A DNA stretch of 64,000 nt from Polaromonas jejuensis NBRC 106434 (GCF_001598235.1 NZ_BCYO01000018.1:1-64000), one strand, 5' to 3'. Counted from the stretch's first letter, positions 43,576 through 54,236 are shown. The notes: generated from the sequence alone by a model not told the origin. Numbers and translations: made by a program.

Positions 43576-44586
43576 TCAAACCTCGACGATGGCCTTGACC
43601 ACGCCCGCGCCGGGATTGAGCAACTGCACGAAGTCGGCCGGCACATCGGCGAGCTTGAGCCTGTGGGTGTTCAGCGCCGTGGTGGGAACCTTGCCGGCGC
43701 GCATCGCGGCGAGCACGGTCTCAAAGTCTTCGGCCGTCGCATTGCGGCTGCCCAGCAGGGTGGTCTCGCGCTTGTGAAATTCGGGGTCGGAAAAGGTAAT
43801 GGTGTCGCGCACCACCGAGATCAGCACGTATTTGCCGCCGTGGGCCACAAACTGGAAGCCGCGCTCGATGGCCTTGGCATTGCCCGTGGCATCGAAGACC
43901 AGGTCAAAAAACTCGCCGCCGGTGGCGGCGCTGAGTTGCGCTTCGTCATCGGTGCCCAGCGCGACCGCGCCGGCAACGCCCAGTTCGCGCTGGCAAAAAT
44001 CAAGCCGGTCCCGGCGCGAGTCCAGCGCCGTCACCACCGCACCGCGCAGCCGGGCAAACACCATGGCCGCCATTCCTATCGGCCCGGCACCGACCACCAG
44101 CACGCGCTGGCCGGCTTGCACGTCGCCGCGACGCACGGCATGCGCACCAATGGCCAGGAATTCGATCATTGCGGCCTGGTCCAGCGTCACGCCTTCGGCC
44201 TTGTGCACGAACTCTTCGGGCAGCGACAGGTATTCGGTGAAAGCGCCATCGCGGTGCACGCCCAGCACCTGGATGTTGACGCAGCAATTGGTCTTGCCCT
44301 GTCGGCATGCCACGCATTTTCCGCAGGACAGATAAGGCATCACATAGACCTCATCGCCGGCCGCCAGACGCCCCCCCGGCACCGCCTCCTCGATCACGCC
44401 CGACAGCTCGTGACCCATGACACGCGGGTACTGCAGAAACGGCTGGTTGCCGGTGTAGATATGCAGGTCGGTGCCGCAGACGCCGACACGCCGCACGCGC
44501 AGCAGCACTTCGCCGTCGCCGCGCGCGGGGCGCTCGCGCTGTTCCGCGCGCAGGGTTCCAGGGGTGTCACAGATCACAGTCAGCAT
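43576..44586 (-). CDS. lgoD: Zinc alcohol dehydrogenase, L-galactonate 5-dehydrogenase (LgoD)-like
   Basis: A 336-residue medium-chain zinc dehydrogenase. Catalytic-zinc residues are in GVCGTDLH and GHE; structural-zinc cysteines are in SCGKCVACRQGKTNCC; the Rossmann motif is VVGAGPIGMAA. The blocks GNQPFLQYPRVMGHE and SDPEFHKRETTLLGSRNATA are close to E. coli LgoD (YjjN), which oxidises L-galactonate to D-tagaturonate. Tagaturonate is the substrate of the next gene, uxaB, which supports the call. Confidence 0.8.
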   Translation of the reverse strand: MLTVICDTPGTLRAEQRERPARGDGEVLLRVRRVGVCGTDLHIYTGNQPFLQYPRVMGHELSGVIEEAVPGGRLAAGDEVYVMPYLSCGKCVACRQGKTNCCVNIQVLGVHRDGAFTEYLSLPEEFVHKAEGVTLDQAAMIEFLAIGAHAVRRGDVQAGQRVLVVGAGPIGMAAMVFARLRGAVVTALDSRRDRLDFCQRELGVAGAVALGTDDEAQLSAATGGEFFDLVFDATGNAKAIERGFQFVAHGGKYVLISVVRDTITFSDPEFHKRETTLLGSRNATAEDFETVLAAMRAGKVPTTALNTHRLKLADVPADFVQLLNPGAGVVKAIVEV

Positions 44587-44648
44587 GTCGGTTCTCGCAG
44601 GATTTCAAAAAAAGGAGGCGGTGAAAAACGGGCGTACAGGGCCAGGCA

Positions 44649-45419
44649 TCAGCCGCCGTGGTACTTCTTGTAGATGGCGGTCAGCTTGCCGTTCTGGGTG
44701 TTCTTGGTGACCCAGTCATTGAGCCAGGTCTTGAACTCGGGCTCGTTCTTGCGCACGCCAATGCCCAGCGGCACGGTCTGCATGACGAACTTGGTGACCA
44801 GGTCTTTTTGCGGCGACTTGGCGAGCACCGCGTTCACGATGGCGGGCGAGGTGGCGACGATGTCGGCCTGGCCGCTCACGGCGGCGGTCACCAAGGTGGC
44901 GTCATCGTCATAGCGGACCATTTGCGCGCCCTTGGCGCCCTGCGTGGCGACGCGGTCGTTGTTGGAGCCGCGGGTGGTGGCAACGCGCTTGCCGTTGAGG
45001 TCGTCGAAGTTCTTGATGGCCGCGGCCTTGGGACCGGCGACCACGGCCAGAATCTGGGCATAGGGCGTGGAGAAATCAATGACCTTCTCGCGCTCCGGCG
45101 TCACCGACAGCGAAGCCACGACGATGTCGGCCTTGCCGGTCTGCAGAAAGGGAATGCGGTTGGGGCTGGTGGTTTGCACCATTTCCAGCGCCACCCCCAG
45201 ATCCTGGGCCAGCAGCTGGGCGGTTTCGACGTCGGAGCCGACGGGCTTGAGCGCGTCGTTGACAAAACCATAAGGCGGCGAGCCGGTGTCCACGGCGATA
45301 CGGATCTTCTTGGCTTCACGGATGTCCTTGAGCAAGTCCGCGTGGGCGGCGCCGCTGGCAAAAGCAAACAGGACGGCCGAAGCCAGAACACCGCGCAGGA
45401 AAAGGGAAGTCTGTTTCAT
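44649..45419 (-). CDS. ABC transporter periplasmic substrate-binding protein (family 3)
   Basis: A 256-residue type II binding protein with signal peptide (cleavage near AAHA-D, about residue 28). The amino-acid-binding family 3 pattern IRIAVDTGSPPYGFVN, VALEMVQTTSPNRIPFLQTG and IVVASLSVTPEREKVIDFS is clear. The family normally binds polar amino acids or opines, but this gene lies inside a sugar-acid operon between the transporter ATPase and lgoD, so a sugar acid such as L-galactonate is a reasonable ligand. GGAG lies nine bases before the ATG. Confidence 0.9.
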   Translation of the reverse strand: MKQTSLFLRGVLASAVLFAFASGAAHADLLKDIREAKKIRIAVDTGSPPYGFVNDALKPVGSDVETAQLLAQDLGVALEMVQTTSPNRIPFLQTGKADIVVASLSVTPEREKVIDFSTPYAQILAVVAGPKAAAIKNFDDLNGKRVATTRGSNNDRVATQGAKGAQMVRYDDDATLVTAAVSGQADIVATSPAIVNAVLAKSPQKDLVTKFVMQTVPLGIGVRKNEPEFKTWLNDWVTKNTQNGKLTAIYKKYHGG

Positions 45420-45474
45420 CGATAAGTCTCCAGTTGAAATAAAAGTGCTTGGGGTGGGAAATTGCCGCGCGGCT

Positions 45475-46186
<712 letters not shown>

Positions 46187-46203
<17 letters not shown>

Positions 46204-46837
46204 TAAAACTCCTCTCAAGGCGGCGGCTCAGCACGGACAGCGGATAACACAACGCGAAATAAAGCGCGGCGACGATGACGAAAATGACAAAGGGCTCGAA
46301 GGTCGAGTTGTTGATGATCTGGCCCGCGCGTGCCAGCTCGACAAAGCCGATGGCCGAAGCCAGCGAGGTGTTCTTGACGATTTGCACCATGAAGCCCACG
46401 GTGGGCGGCGTCGCGATCTTCACCGCCTGCGGCAGGATCACATGCAGCATCTGCTGATGCCATTTCAGGGCCAGGCACTCCGCGGCCTCAAACTGGGTAC
46501 GCGGCACCGATTCGATGCAGCCGCGCCAGATTTCACCCAGGTAGGCCGAGACATAAATGGAAAGCGCCAGAGCCGCCGCCGTGAGGGGCTGCACATCGAT
46601 CCCGATGGACGGCAGGCCGAAGTAGGCCAGCGGCAGCAGCACCAGCAGCGGCAGGCCCTGGATCAACTTGATGTAGAGCGACATCAGCGTGCGCGTGGCA
46701 CGCGAACCGTAAAGACGTGCCAGCGCGACGACAAAGCCCAGCAGGCCGCCGCCCACGAAGGCCAGCACGGACAGCCCCACGGTCCAGAGCAGGCCGTCGA
46801 ACAAAAACTTCAAATGCGCAAGATTCAGGAATCCCAT
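46187..46837 (-). CDS. ABC transporter permease (HisM/ArtM type), first
   Basis: A 216-residue His/Glu/Gln/Arg-type permease. Five membrane helices, with the N-terminal LLWTVGLSVLAFVGGGLLGF and the EAA-type loop AAECLALKWHQQMLHVILPQ. It heterodimerises with the permease encoded 13 bases upstream. The start at 46837 has AAGGGAAA upstream. Confidence 0.92.
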
Positions 46838-46850
46838 CGTATGCTTTCCC

Positions 46851-47534
46851 TTACAGAGGTGTACCCAGGCGCCGCCGCCGGGGGAAGGCGAGCTGCGCAA
46901 CCAGCCAGAAAACGGCGCGCATCACCAGGGACATCAGCAGGTAGGCCACGGCCACGATCAGATAGGTTTCGACCGAGCGGAAGGTGTCCGACTGGATGCG
47001 GTTGGCGACGGCGGTCAGCTCCTCGGCCGAAATCTGCGAGCAGATGGAAGAAGCCAGCATCAGCAGCACGTACTGGCTGGTGAGGGCCGGGTAAACGCGC
47101 TCTATGGCCGGCGGCAAAACCACATGGCGCAAGGTCTGCCAGCGCGACAGCGCGATGCACTCGGCCGCCTCCAGCTGGCCGCGCGGAATGGAGTCGATGC
47201 CGGCGCGCACGATCTCGCTGGTGTAGGCGCCCACGTTGATGACCAGCGCGATGGTGGCGGCCGTGAAGGCGCCCACCGGCAGGCCCAGGGAGGAAACACC
47301 GAAATAGACGATAAAGATCTGAACCAGCAGTGGCGTGTTGCGAATCAGCTCGACATAGCCGCTTGCGACACGGGCCAGCCAGACCGAACGCCCGGTCTTC
47401 GTGAGGGCGCAAAAAACGCCCAGCAGAAAGCCGAAAACCGTGGCCGACAGCGACAGGGCCAGCGTGGTCCAGGCGCCAGCCAGCAAGTCCGGCCAGTAAG
47501 CCAGCGGTGCGCTGAAATCAAGGGAATAGTGCAA
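46851..47534 (-). CDS. ABC transporter permease (HisQ/ArtQ type), second
   Basis: A 227-residue permease and the first gene of the sugar-acid operon. Membrane segments LLAGAWTTLALSLSATVFGF and the EAA loop AAECIALSRWQTLRHVVLPP are typical. The start is probably the TTG at 47534, because GGAG lies seven bases upstream and no ATG is available; a TTG further upstream (47609) lies inside the operator region. Confidence 0.88.
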   Translation of the reverse strand: MHYSLDFSAPLAYWPDLLAGAWTTLALSLSATVFGFLLGVFCALTKTGRSVWLARVASGYVELIRNTPLLVQIFIVYFGVSSLGLPVGAFTAATIALVINVGAYTSEIVRAGIDSIPRGQLEAAECIALSRWQTLRHVVLPPAIERVYPALTSQYVLLMLASSICSQISAEELTAVANRIQSDTFRSVETYLIVAVAYLLMSLVMRAVFWLVAQLAFPRRRRLGTPL

Positions 47535-47598
47535 GTGGGTTCTCCGCTCGCGGGCGGGGCCTGGGTCTGCACCGGCGCCCCTTACCTGCGATATTTTT

Positions 47599-47639
47599 GG
47601 TAAGGCCAATTTTGCAACAATTCAAAGATTGGCCTTACC
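47599..47639. promoter_or_regulatory. 12-bp perfect inverted repeat, candidate GntR operator
   Basis: GGTAAGGCCAAT, 17 bases, ATTGGCCTTACC. It lies just upstream of the sugar-acid operon and shares the GGCCAA half-site with the direct repeats nearer the gntR gene. Confidence 0.6.
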
Positions 47640-47781
47640 GTAGAAACCCTAATAAACCCGACGACATTGGAAGCATGCCGGACTTTTATTTTCTTAAAAG
47701 GCCATTTCTATAGGTGATACCGACAATATTGGCAAGAATCGCTGTAATGTAGAGTCTGAACGATCAGCGGATTCATGATGA

Positions 47782-47807
47782 CGGTCAGGCCAATGCGGTC
47801 AGGCCAA
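47782..47807. promoter_or_regulatory. Direct repeat CGGTCAGGCCAA x2, candidate GntR operator
   Basis: Two identical 12-base units at 47782-47793 and 47796-47807 (14-base period) just before the gntR start. They carry the same GGCCAA core as the inverted repeat at 47599, consistent with autoregulation. Confidence 0.5.
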
Positions 47808-47851
47808 ATAAACAGAGATCTGAACACCCGCTTTCTTGAAAGGTGCTCTGC

Positions 47852-48562
47852 ATGACGGAAATCACGGAAAACATGGACCCCAGCCGGCTGGTCGAAACGC
47901 GTCGTCTTTACCAGCAAATTGCCGATCGGGTCCGTGCACTGATCCAGCGCGGCGACTACCCCACCGGTAGCCGCCTGCCCCCGGAACGGGATCTGGCGCA
48001 TCAATTGGGCGTATCGCGTCCCTCGCTGCGCGAGGCATTGATTGCGCTGGAAATCGAAGGCAGCGTCGAGATTCGCATGGGGTCCGGCGTCTATGTCTGC
48101 AGCCGCGCGCTGCGGCGACCCGGCCTGGCCGTGGCGATGGGCGAGAGTCCGGCCGAGTTGATGCAGGCGCGCAGCGCGGTCGAAGGCGCGGTCGCGTCCC
48201 TGGCCTCTGCCAACGTCACCCGTGAAGGTCTGGCGCGGGTTCAGGAGGCTATCGATGCGATGCGGGAGGACATTGCCCAAGGGCGCGACGTTCTGGACCA
48301 TGACCGGCAGTTCCACATTTGCATCGCCGAAATGAGCGGCAACTCGGTGCTGGTAAGCCTGGTCGGCACCCTGTTCGACGAACGGCGCAGCCCCCTGGCC
48401 TCCCACATGCGCAATCGTCTGGAGGCGCAACCGACTTGGGGCGCCGCGCTGGCCGAACACGAGCAGATCTTGCGCTGTCTGTCGCTACGCGACCCTCTGG
48501 CCGCCGAGTCGGCGATGCGGGCCCACATCCGGGCCGCCGCGGACCGCTGGGTGATTTCCTGA
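47852..48562 (+). CDS. GntR/FadR-family regulator of the sugar-acid operon
   Basis: A 236-residue FadR-type regulator. The winged helix (about residues 15-80) has GSRLPPERDLAHQLGVSRPS; the helical FCD effector domain (about 95-230) has metal-binding DHDRQFHICIA and HEQILRCL. It is divergent from the ABC transporter/lgoD/uxaBA/kdgK operon and by analogy with ExuR/UxuR-type control is probably its repressor, released by a hexuronate or aldonate. AAAGGTG precedes the ATG at 47852. Confidence 0.9.
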   Translation: MTEITENMDPSRLVETRRLYQQIADRVRALIQRGDYPTGSRLPPERDLAHQLGVSRPSLREALIALEIEGSVEIRMGSGVYVCSRALRRPGLAVAMGESPAELMQARSAVEGAVASLASANVTREGLARVQEAIDAMREDIAQGRDVLDHDRQFHICIAEMSGNSVLVSLVGTLFDERRSPLASHMRNRLEAQPTWGAALAEHEQILRCLSLRDPLAAESAMRAHIRAAADRWVIS

Positions 48563-48695
48563 GCTGGCAAGCCGATGCGCCTTGCGCAGAGTTCCGGCTG
48601 CGCCCATGAATACCACGCGGCCGTTGCCGGCTTGAATGGCCCCGTGCAGCGCGGGTAGAGCGGCCGCCCTTTTCAGGCCAGCCGCACGCCGCCGC

Positions 48696-49490
48696 TTAGA
48701 AGCCTGGCAGCACCGAGCCCTTGAACTCGGTCTGGATGAACTTGCGGATTTCTTCGGAATGGTAGGCCTTGACCAGCTTGGCCACCCAAGGCTTGTCCTT
48801 GTCGGCTTCGCGCACGGCGATCAGGTTGACGTAGGGTCCCTTCGGATTCTCCAGGGCGATGGCATCCTTGACAGGATTCAGGCCAGCGGAAATGGCGAAG
48901 TTGGTGTTGACCGCCGAGGCGTCAAGGTCGTCGAGTGAGCGCGGCAACTGGGCTGCGTCCAGTTCCACAAACTTCAGCTTCTTGGGGTTTTGCACCACAT
49001 CGAGTGGCGTGGCCTTCAGGCCAGCGCCCTCCTTCAGCTTGATCAGGCCCTTGTCCTGCAACAACAGCAGCGCGCGGCCGCCGTTGGTGGGGTCGTTGGG
49101 CAAGCCAAAGCGCGCGCCTTCCTTGAGCTCGCTCAGGCTCTTGACCTTCTTGGAATACAGGCCCATGGGGAAGTTGACGGTGTAGCCCACCGAGGTGAGC
49201 TTGTAGCCGCGATCCTTGATCTGGGCATCGAGGTAAGGCTTGTGCTGGTAGGCGTTGGCGTCCAGGTCACCGGCCGCCAGGGCGGCGTTGGGCTGCACGT
49301 AATCACTGAACTCGATCACCTGGATCTGCAGGCCGTCCCTGGCGGCGACTTTCTTCACTTGCTCGAAAATCTGCGCGTGCGGGCCGCCCGTCACACCGAC
49401 CTTGATGGGCTTGTCCTGGGCCAGTACGAGGCCCGCTTGCACGGCGATGGCCAGTGCGATGGCGCTTTTGAGGGCATTGCGTTTGTTCAT
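48696..49490 (-). CDS. metQ: Methionine-binding lipoprotein-type periplasmic protein
   Basis: A 264-residue NlpA/MetQ-family binding protein for the MetNI methionine importer. The signal peptide MNKRNALKSAIALAIAVQAG ends near LAQD; no lipobox Cys is seen, so this MetQ is likely free in the periplasm, as in some betaproteobacteria. KVGVTGGPHAQIFEQVKKVA, DYVQPNAALAAGDLDANAYQ and FGLPNDPTNGGRALLLLQ are family blocks. AAAGGA stands before the ATG. Confidence 0.93.
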   Translation of the reverse strand: MNKRNALKSAIALAIAVQAGLVLAQDKPIKVGVTGGPHAQIFEQVKKVAARDGLQIQVIEFSDYVQPNAALAAGDLDANAYQHKPYLDAQIKDRGYKLTSVGYTVNFPMGLYSKKVKSLSELKEGARFGLPNDPTNGGRALLLLQDKGLIKLKEGAGLKATPLDVVQNPKKLKFVELDAAQLPRSLDDLDASAVNTNFAISAGLNPVKDAIALENPKGPYVNLIAVREADKDKPWVAKLVKAYHSEEIRKFIQTEFKGSVLPGF

Positions 49491-49661
49491 GGGATGCTTC
49501 CTTTACAAAAAAATAATCGATCCGGAATGGATCTCGGGTTCAAGAATTCGGCGCCAGCGCCACGTTGTTCAGTTTCGGCCGCCTCAGGGGCCGGACTCAG
49601 GATCAAATCGGCTCCCGGCGCTTGATGGTCAAGCGCCAGTAGCTCACAAATCAATAGCGTT

Positions 49662-50327
49662 TTAACGGTGGCTGAGGCGCCGCACGGCCCAGTCGCCCAG
49701 GCTTTGCACGGCCTGCACAAACAGGATCAGCACCAGCACCACGGCCAGCATCACTTCAGGCAGGAAGCGCTGGTAACCGTAGCGAATGCCCAGATCGCCC
49801 AGCCCGCCGCCGCCAATGGCGCCGGCCATGGCCGAATAACCGGTCAGGCTGACAAAGGAAATCGTCAGCCCCGCCACAATGCCGGGCAGCGCTTCGGGCA
49901 GCAGCACCTTCAGCACGATCTGCCGCGTGGTGGCGCCCATGGCCTGGGCCGCTTCGATCAGCCCGTGATCCACCTCGCGCAGGGAGGCTTCCACCAGCCG
50001 CGCCATGAAGGGCGCCGCGGCAATCGTGAGCGGCACCACGGCCGCCGCCGTGCCGATGGACGAGCCGGTCAGCAAACGGGTCAGCGGAATGATGGCCACC
50101 AGCAGGATGATGAAGGGCGTGGAACGCACGGCGTTCACGATGCCGCCCACCACGCGGTTGAACACCGGGCTTTGCAGCACGCCGCCCTGGTCCGTCAGCC
50201 GCAGGAACACCCCCAGCGGAATGCCCAGCAGCGCGCCGACCAGGCCCGAAATACCGACCATGACGAGGGTCTCCCACAGCGAGGTGACGAACAGCTCAAC
50301 CAGGGCTTGCGAAAAATTATCAAACAT
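49662..50327 (-). CDS. metI: Methionine ABC transporter permease
   Basis: A 221-residue permease with five membrane helices. The MetI blocks NAVRSTPFIILLVAIIPLTR and the coupling loop AAQAMGATTRQIVLKVLLPE are present, followed by SFVSLTGYSAMAGAIGGGGL. It lies between metN and metQ, three bases after metN; 171 bases separate it from metQ. Confidence 0.95.
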   Translation of the reverse strand: MFDNFSQALVELFVTSLWETLVMVGISGLVGALLGIPLGVFLRLTDQGGVLQSPVFNRVVGGIVNAVRSTPFIILLVAIIPLTRLLTGSSIGTAAAVVPLTIAAAPFMARLVEASLREVDHGLIEAAQAMGATTRQIVLKVLLPEALPGIVAGLTISFVSLTGYSAMAGAIGGGGLGDLGIRYGYQRFLPEVMLAVVLVLILFVQAVQSLGDWAVRRLSHR

Positions 50328-50330
50328 GGC

Positions 50331-51386
50331 TTAAGCCTCCACCGTTGCCAGGTTGTTGACCTGGTCGACATGCACGCCGGCCCCGCGCAAATGGGCGACC
50401 GCCGCATTGAGCTGCTCACGCGCACCGCGTGCAAACACCGCCAGGGTGCCAAAGGGCTTGCCCTGAATCTCGTCGACCTGGCCATGCACGATGGACAGAT
50501 CGATGCCGAAGCGGCGAATCACGTCGGACAGCAGGGGCCGGTCCGACTCGTCGCCGGCAAACGCCAGGCGCAGCAACTGGCCTTCTTCGGGATGCTCGGC
50601 ATTCATCAGCGTGCGAATGCGCGCCAGCACGCTGTCGGGCAGCTCCTGCGGCACGATCTCGGCAATCAGGCTGCGCGTGGTCTCGTGCTGCGGACGCGTG
50701 AACACCTCAATCACCGGGCCGCTTTCGACAATACGCCCGGCGTCAATCACCGCCACGCGGTCAGCCACCTGCTTGATCACCTGCATCTGATGCGTGATCA
50801 GCACAATCGTGAGGCCGAATTCCTTGTTGATCTGCCTGAGCAGGCCAAGAATGGAGCGTGTGGTTTCCGGGTCGAGTGCCGAGGTGGCTTCGTCAGACAG
50901 CAGCACCTTGGGCCGGTTGGCCAGCGCTCGCGCAATGCCCACCCGCTGCTTTTGGCCGCCGCTGATCTGCGCGGGATAGCGGCCTGCCAGCGCCGTCAGG
51001 CCCACCAGTTCCAGCAAAGGCTGGACGCGGCTCTTGATTTCCTGCGCGGAAAGGCCGGCGATCTCCAGCGGCAAGGCCACGTTGTCATACACCGTGCGCG
51101 ACGACAGCAGGTTGAAATGCTGGAACACCATGCCAATGTCGCGCCGCGCGACACGCAGCGCGTCGTCATCCAGCGTGGTCAGTTCGCGCCCGCCCACCGC
51201 TACCAGCCCGGCGGTGGGCCGGTTCAGCAGGTTGATCACGCGCACCAGGGAGCTCTTGCCCGCGCCGCTGCGACCAATGATGCCGAACACCTCGCCTGGC
51301 TGAATTTGAAGATCGACGCCCTTGAGCGCCTCGACCGGGCCTGCAGGACCCTTGTATGTTTGGAAAATACCCTTGAGCTCGATCAT
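50331..51386 (-). CDS. metN: Methionine ABC transporter ATPase
   Basis: A 351-residue ATPase. Walker [10 protein letters not shown], signature [15 protein letters not shown], Walker [13 protein letters not shown]. The C-terminal NIL (ACT-like) domain, about residues 265-345, binds methionine and shuts down transport in E. coli MetNI. First gene of metN-metI-metQ. No SAM riboswitch was recognised in the 210 bases upstream. Confidence 0.95.
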   Translation of the reverse strand: MIELKGIFQTYKGPAGPVEALKGVDLQIQPGEVFGIIGRSGAGKSSLVRVINLLNRPTAGLVAVGGRELTTLDDDALRVARRDIGMVFQHFNLLSSRTVYDNVALPLEIAGLSAQEIKSRVQPLLELVGLTALAGRYPAQISGGQKQRVGIARALANRPKVLLSDEATSALDPETTRSILGLLRQINKEFGLTIVLITHQMQVIKQVADRVAVIDAGRIVESGPVIEVFTRPQHETTRSLIAEIVPQELPDSVLARIRTLMNAEHPEEGQLLRLAFAGDESDRPLLSDVIRRFGIDLSIVHGQVDEIQGKPFGTLAVFARGAREQLNAAVAHLRGAGVHVDQVNNLATVEA

Positions 51387-51596
51387 GTAAACCGCTTATG
51401 GCCTCTCGTTTTTTGTGGAAACGTATTGGGCTCTTTTTTGAACAAGGTGTGAATTTAAAGGAAATCAAACAAAACTCAAAAGAATATTAAATAGGCTGAT
51501 TAGATGATTTTGTGATTAATCAATGCCTGGCCAGCCCCAAGCCTCATGATTTTCGCCGTGTTGCCATGTTTTCGGGGGATGAGGGAAAATTGCCGC

Positions 51597-52019
51597 ATGA
51601 AGCCACGCATCACAGTGATCACGATTGGCGTTGATGATCTGGAAAGGTCACTCCGGTTTTACCGCGACGGCCTGGGGTTCCCGACCCAAGGCATCGTGGG
51701 CACTGAGTTTGAGCATGGCGCCGTGGCCTTTTTTGAATTGCAGGCGGGCCTGAAGCTGGCCATCTGGCCGCGCAAGGAGATTGCCCATGACGCCGGCATC
51801 GCGCCCAGGAACCTGAGCCCTACCGAATTCACGCTCGGGCACAACGTGGCCTCGAAAGCCGAGGTGGACGCCGTCATGCAACAGGCCAGAACGGCCGGTG
51901 CCGCGATCGTCAAGGAGGCTCACGATACCTTCTGGGGCGGCTACGCCGGCTACTTTCAAGACCCTGACCGGCATCTGTGGGAGGTCGTGTGGAATCCTCA
52001 GTGGACCGTGCAGGAGTGA
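51597..52019 (+). CDS. VOC family (glyoxalase-like) protein
   Basis: A 140-residue vicinal oxygen chelate protein. The start TVITIGVDDLERSLRFYRDG and the C-terminal GYAGYFQDPDRHLWEVVWNP mark the two beta-alpha-beta-beta-beta modules. Metal ligands would include the Glu of LWEVVW. Reaction unknown. Divergent from metN; the ATG at 51597 is the natural start of the fold. Confidence 0.9.
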   Translation: MKPRITVITIGVDDLERSLRFYRDGLGFPTQGIVGTEFEHGAVAFFELQAGLKLAIWPRKEIAHDAGIAPRNLSPTEFTLGHNVASKAEVDAVMQQARTAGAAIVKEAHDTFWGGYAGYFQDPDRHLWEVVWNPQWTVQE

Positions 52020-52158
52020 GGCGTAGCGATCGCTCCAAACCGACCGCGCGCGCCATTTCGGCTGACCCGAAGCAACGCTGACGCGCATGGCCGGCAACAC
52101 AGTGAGTTCCCCAAAGCACAAAGGCGGCGCTATTCGCCGGGGTATGGATCCTGCCGGT

Positions 52159-52596
52159 CTATGCCGCGCTGGCGCTGCGCAGCTGTGGGCTCAACAGGGG
52201 ATGTGCGCGATGAGACATCAGGGCTTTGGACGAAGAATGCACAGGCCCGGCTGCCCCAAGCGGCAAGCCTGCAGGGCGACTTTCTGCAAACTCTGGCAGG
52301 TACACGGCCAGTTCGTCGAAGTTGGCCACTATCCATGGACATACCCAATGGCGAACCCAGCGGCTCAGTGCAATTCTCGGGTCACCCATCCGAAGGCTGT
52401 CTACAAACCGCGGCTTGCTGAATGAGCGCGCCACACACCGCTCCACCAGCGGCGTAGCCTCATCGGCGATCCAGTCCAGGAACGCAGGTGACATCCTGAG
52501 ACAACTCGCCTTCACAAGATCAATCACCAGATTGTCTAGCGCGCCAATGGCAATGATGGAAGCTTCCTTGGCGGAAATGGGGTGGGTGCGAATCAT
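52159..52596 (-). CDS. Hypothetical protein
   Basis: A 145-residue protein I do not recognise. The first 95 residues (MIRTHPISAKEASIIAIGAL, AFLDWIADEATPLVERCVAR, WVRHWVCPWIVANFDELAVY) look like a folded helical protein; the last 45 are Ser/Pro/Ala-rich and low in structure. Composition is less GC-extreme at third positions than in the neighbours. It could be a real small gene or a fragment of one. Confidence 0.5.
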   Translation of the reverse strand: MIRTHPISAKEASIIAIGALDNLVIDLVKASCLRMSPAFLDWIADEATPLVERCVARSFSKPRFVDSLRMGDPRIALSRWVRHWVCPWIVANFDELAVYLPEFAESRPAGLPLGAAGPVHSSSKALMSHRAHPLLSPQLRSASAA

Positions 52597-52757
52597 GGTG
52601 CGTTAAAAGCTGGCGCAGGAAAATGCCGGAAAGAACGCTTATCCTGCACGAGCGACATGACACCTTCATGTCGCTCGACCCGCCGGCTCATCTCGTGAAA
52701 AACGGCCCACGCGGCCCCATGCCTTGCCTGAACCACCCCAAGCAGTGAAAATAACTC

Positions 52758-54236
52758 ATGCCGGCCAATGTGCAATGCCCCTGCGATGAAGGAATCATCA
52801 AGGCACAGCCCGCCTGCACCGGGCCGCCAACGCCCCGAAAAGGCCATGCCCTGGCCGCCACCATCCTCGGCTCTTCCATGGCCTTTATTGACGGCTCGGT
52901 CGTCAACATCGCCCTGCCCGCCATCCAGCGCGACTTTGCCGGCAGCGCAGGCGCCAACCTGGCCGCCATGCAGTGGGTGATCAATGCCTACCTGCTGGCG
53001 CTGGGATCCCTGTTGCTGGTGGGCGGCTCACTCGGCGACCGGTACGGGCGGCGAACCATTTTCATCATCGGCATTGCCATCTTTACCACCGCCTCTGCGG
53101 CCTGCGGGCTGGCCTCCGGCACGCAGGCACTGATTGCCATGCGGGCGCTGCAGGGCGTGGGCGCGGCCTTGCTGGTGCCAGCCAGCCTGGCCATCATTGG
53201 CAACGTCTTCGAGGGCGAAGCGCGTGGCAAGGCGATCGGCACCTGGGCGGCGTGGGCGGCCATCACGGGGGCGGCGGGGCCGGTGCTGGGCGGCTGGCTG
53301 GTGGATGCCGTGTCGTGGCGTGCCATCTTTTTCCTCAATGTGCCCCTGGCAGTGGCCACCATCTGGCTGGCCGTCTATGCGGTGCCTGACAGCCGCGACC
53401 CGGATGCGCCGCGGCATTTCGATTGGCTGGGTGTGCTGCTGGTGGCCGTTGGCCTGGGCACCCTGACCTATGGGCTGACGCTGGCGCCCGGGCGTGGATG
53501 GGGCCACGCGAGCGTGCTGTGGCCCATGGTGTGCGGCGTCGCCGCGCTGGCGGCTTTTGGCGTGGCGCAGGCGCGGGTGCATGCGCCCATGATGCCCCCG
53601 GCTCTTTTCAAGTCGCGCGATTTTGTGGGGGCCAACCTGCTGACATTGCTGCTTTACTTTGCACTGGCCGGTGTGCTGTTTTTCCTGCCCTTTGTGCTGA
53701 TCCGCGCCTTCAGTTATTCGGCTACCGCAGCGGGCGCCACGCTGCTGCCTTTTTCCATCATTTTGGGTTTGCTGTCATCAACGGCCGGCAAGGCCATGCA
53801 TCGCTTTGGCGCCAGGTTCATGCTCACCTGGGGCCCGGTGATCGCAGCGGCTGGCCTGGCGCTGATGGCGCTGCCGAGCGTGGGGTGGTCGTATTGGGCG
53901 GGTTTTTTTCCTGCCATGGTGGTGCTGGGCCTGGGCATGACGATTGCTGTGGCGCCGCTCACCACCACCGTGATGAACGCCGTGCCTTCGTCGCATGCCG
54001 GCATTGCTTCGGGCGTGAACAATGCAGTGGCGCGCGTGGCGAGTTTGCTGGCCGTGGCCATGTTGGGCGTGGTCTTTTCCCTGGCGTTGGGCGGGCAGAT
54101 GCAAGGCGCTTCGGCCGAGGCGCTGATCAGGGCGTTTCGCTTCGTGGTGTTTGCCGCGGCGCTGTGTGCGCTGGGTGCGGCCGCCTGCGGCGCCCTGTTC
54201 CTGAGGCCTGCGCTCGCACCAGAGAGCCGGCCCTGA
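52758..54236 (+). CDS. MFS multidrug exporter, DHA2 (EmrB/QacA) type
   Basis: A 492-residue transporter with about 14 membrane helices. Motif A GGSLGDRYGRRTIFIIG, the N-terminal motif D LAATILGSSMAFIDGSVVNI and antiporter motif C (AITGAAGPVLGGWLVD) point to a proton-driven drug exporter. No membrane-fusion partner or TetR regulator is adjacent, so it probably works alone. Substrates unknown. Confidence 0.92.
   Translation: MPANVQCPCDEGIIKAQPACTGPPTPRKGHALAATILGSSMAFIDGSVVNIALPAIQRDFAGSAGANLAAMQWVINAYLLALGSLLLVGGSLGDRYGRRTIFIIGIAIFTTASAACGLASGTQALIAMRALQGVGAALLVPASLAIIGNVFEGEARGKAIGTWAAWAAITGAAGPVLGGWLVDAVSWRAIFFLNVPLAVATIWLAVYAVPDSRDPDAPRHFDWLGVLLVAVGLGTLTYGLTLAPGRGWGHASVLWPMVCGVAALAAFGVAQARVHAPMMPPALFKSRDFVGANLLTLLLYFALAGVLFFLPFVLIRAFSYSATAAGATLLPFSIILGLLSSTAGKAMHRFGARFMLTWGPVIAAAGLALMALPSVGWSYWAGFFPAMVVLGLGMTIAVAPLTTTVMNAVPSSHAGIASGVNNAVARVASLLAVAMLGVVFSLALGGQMQGASAEALIRAFRFVVFAAALCALGAAACGALFLRPALAPESRP

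Noticed and set aside
51387-51596. SAM riboswitch before metNIQ
   Set aside because: No SAM-I/II-like conserved core could be recognised on the minus strand.
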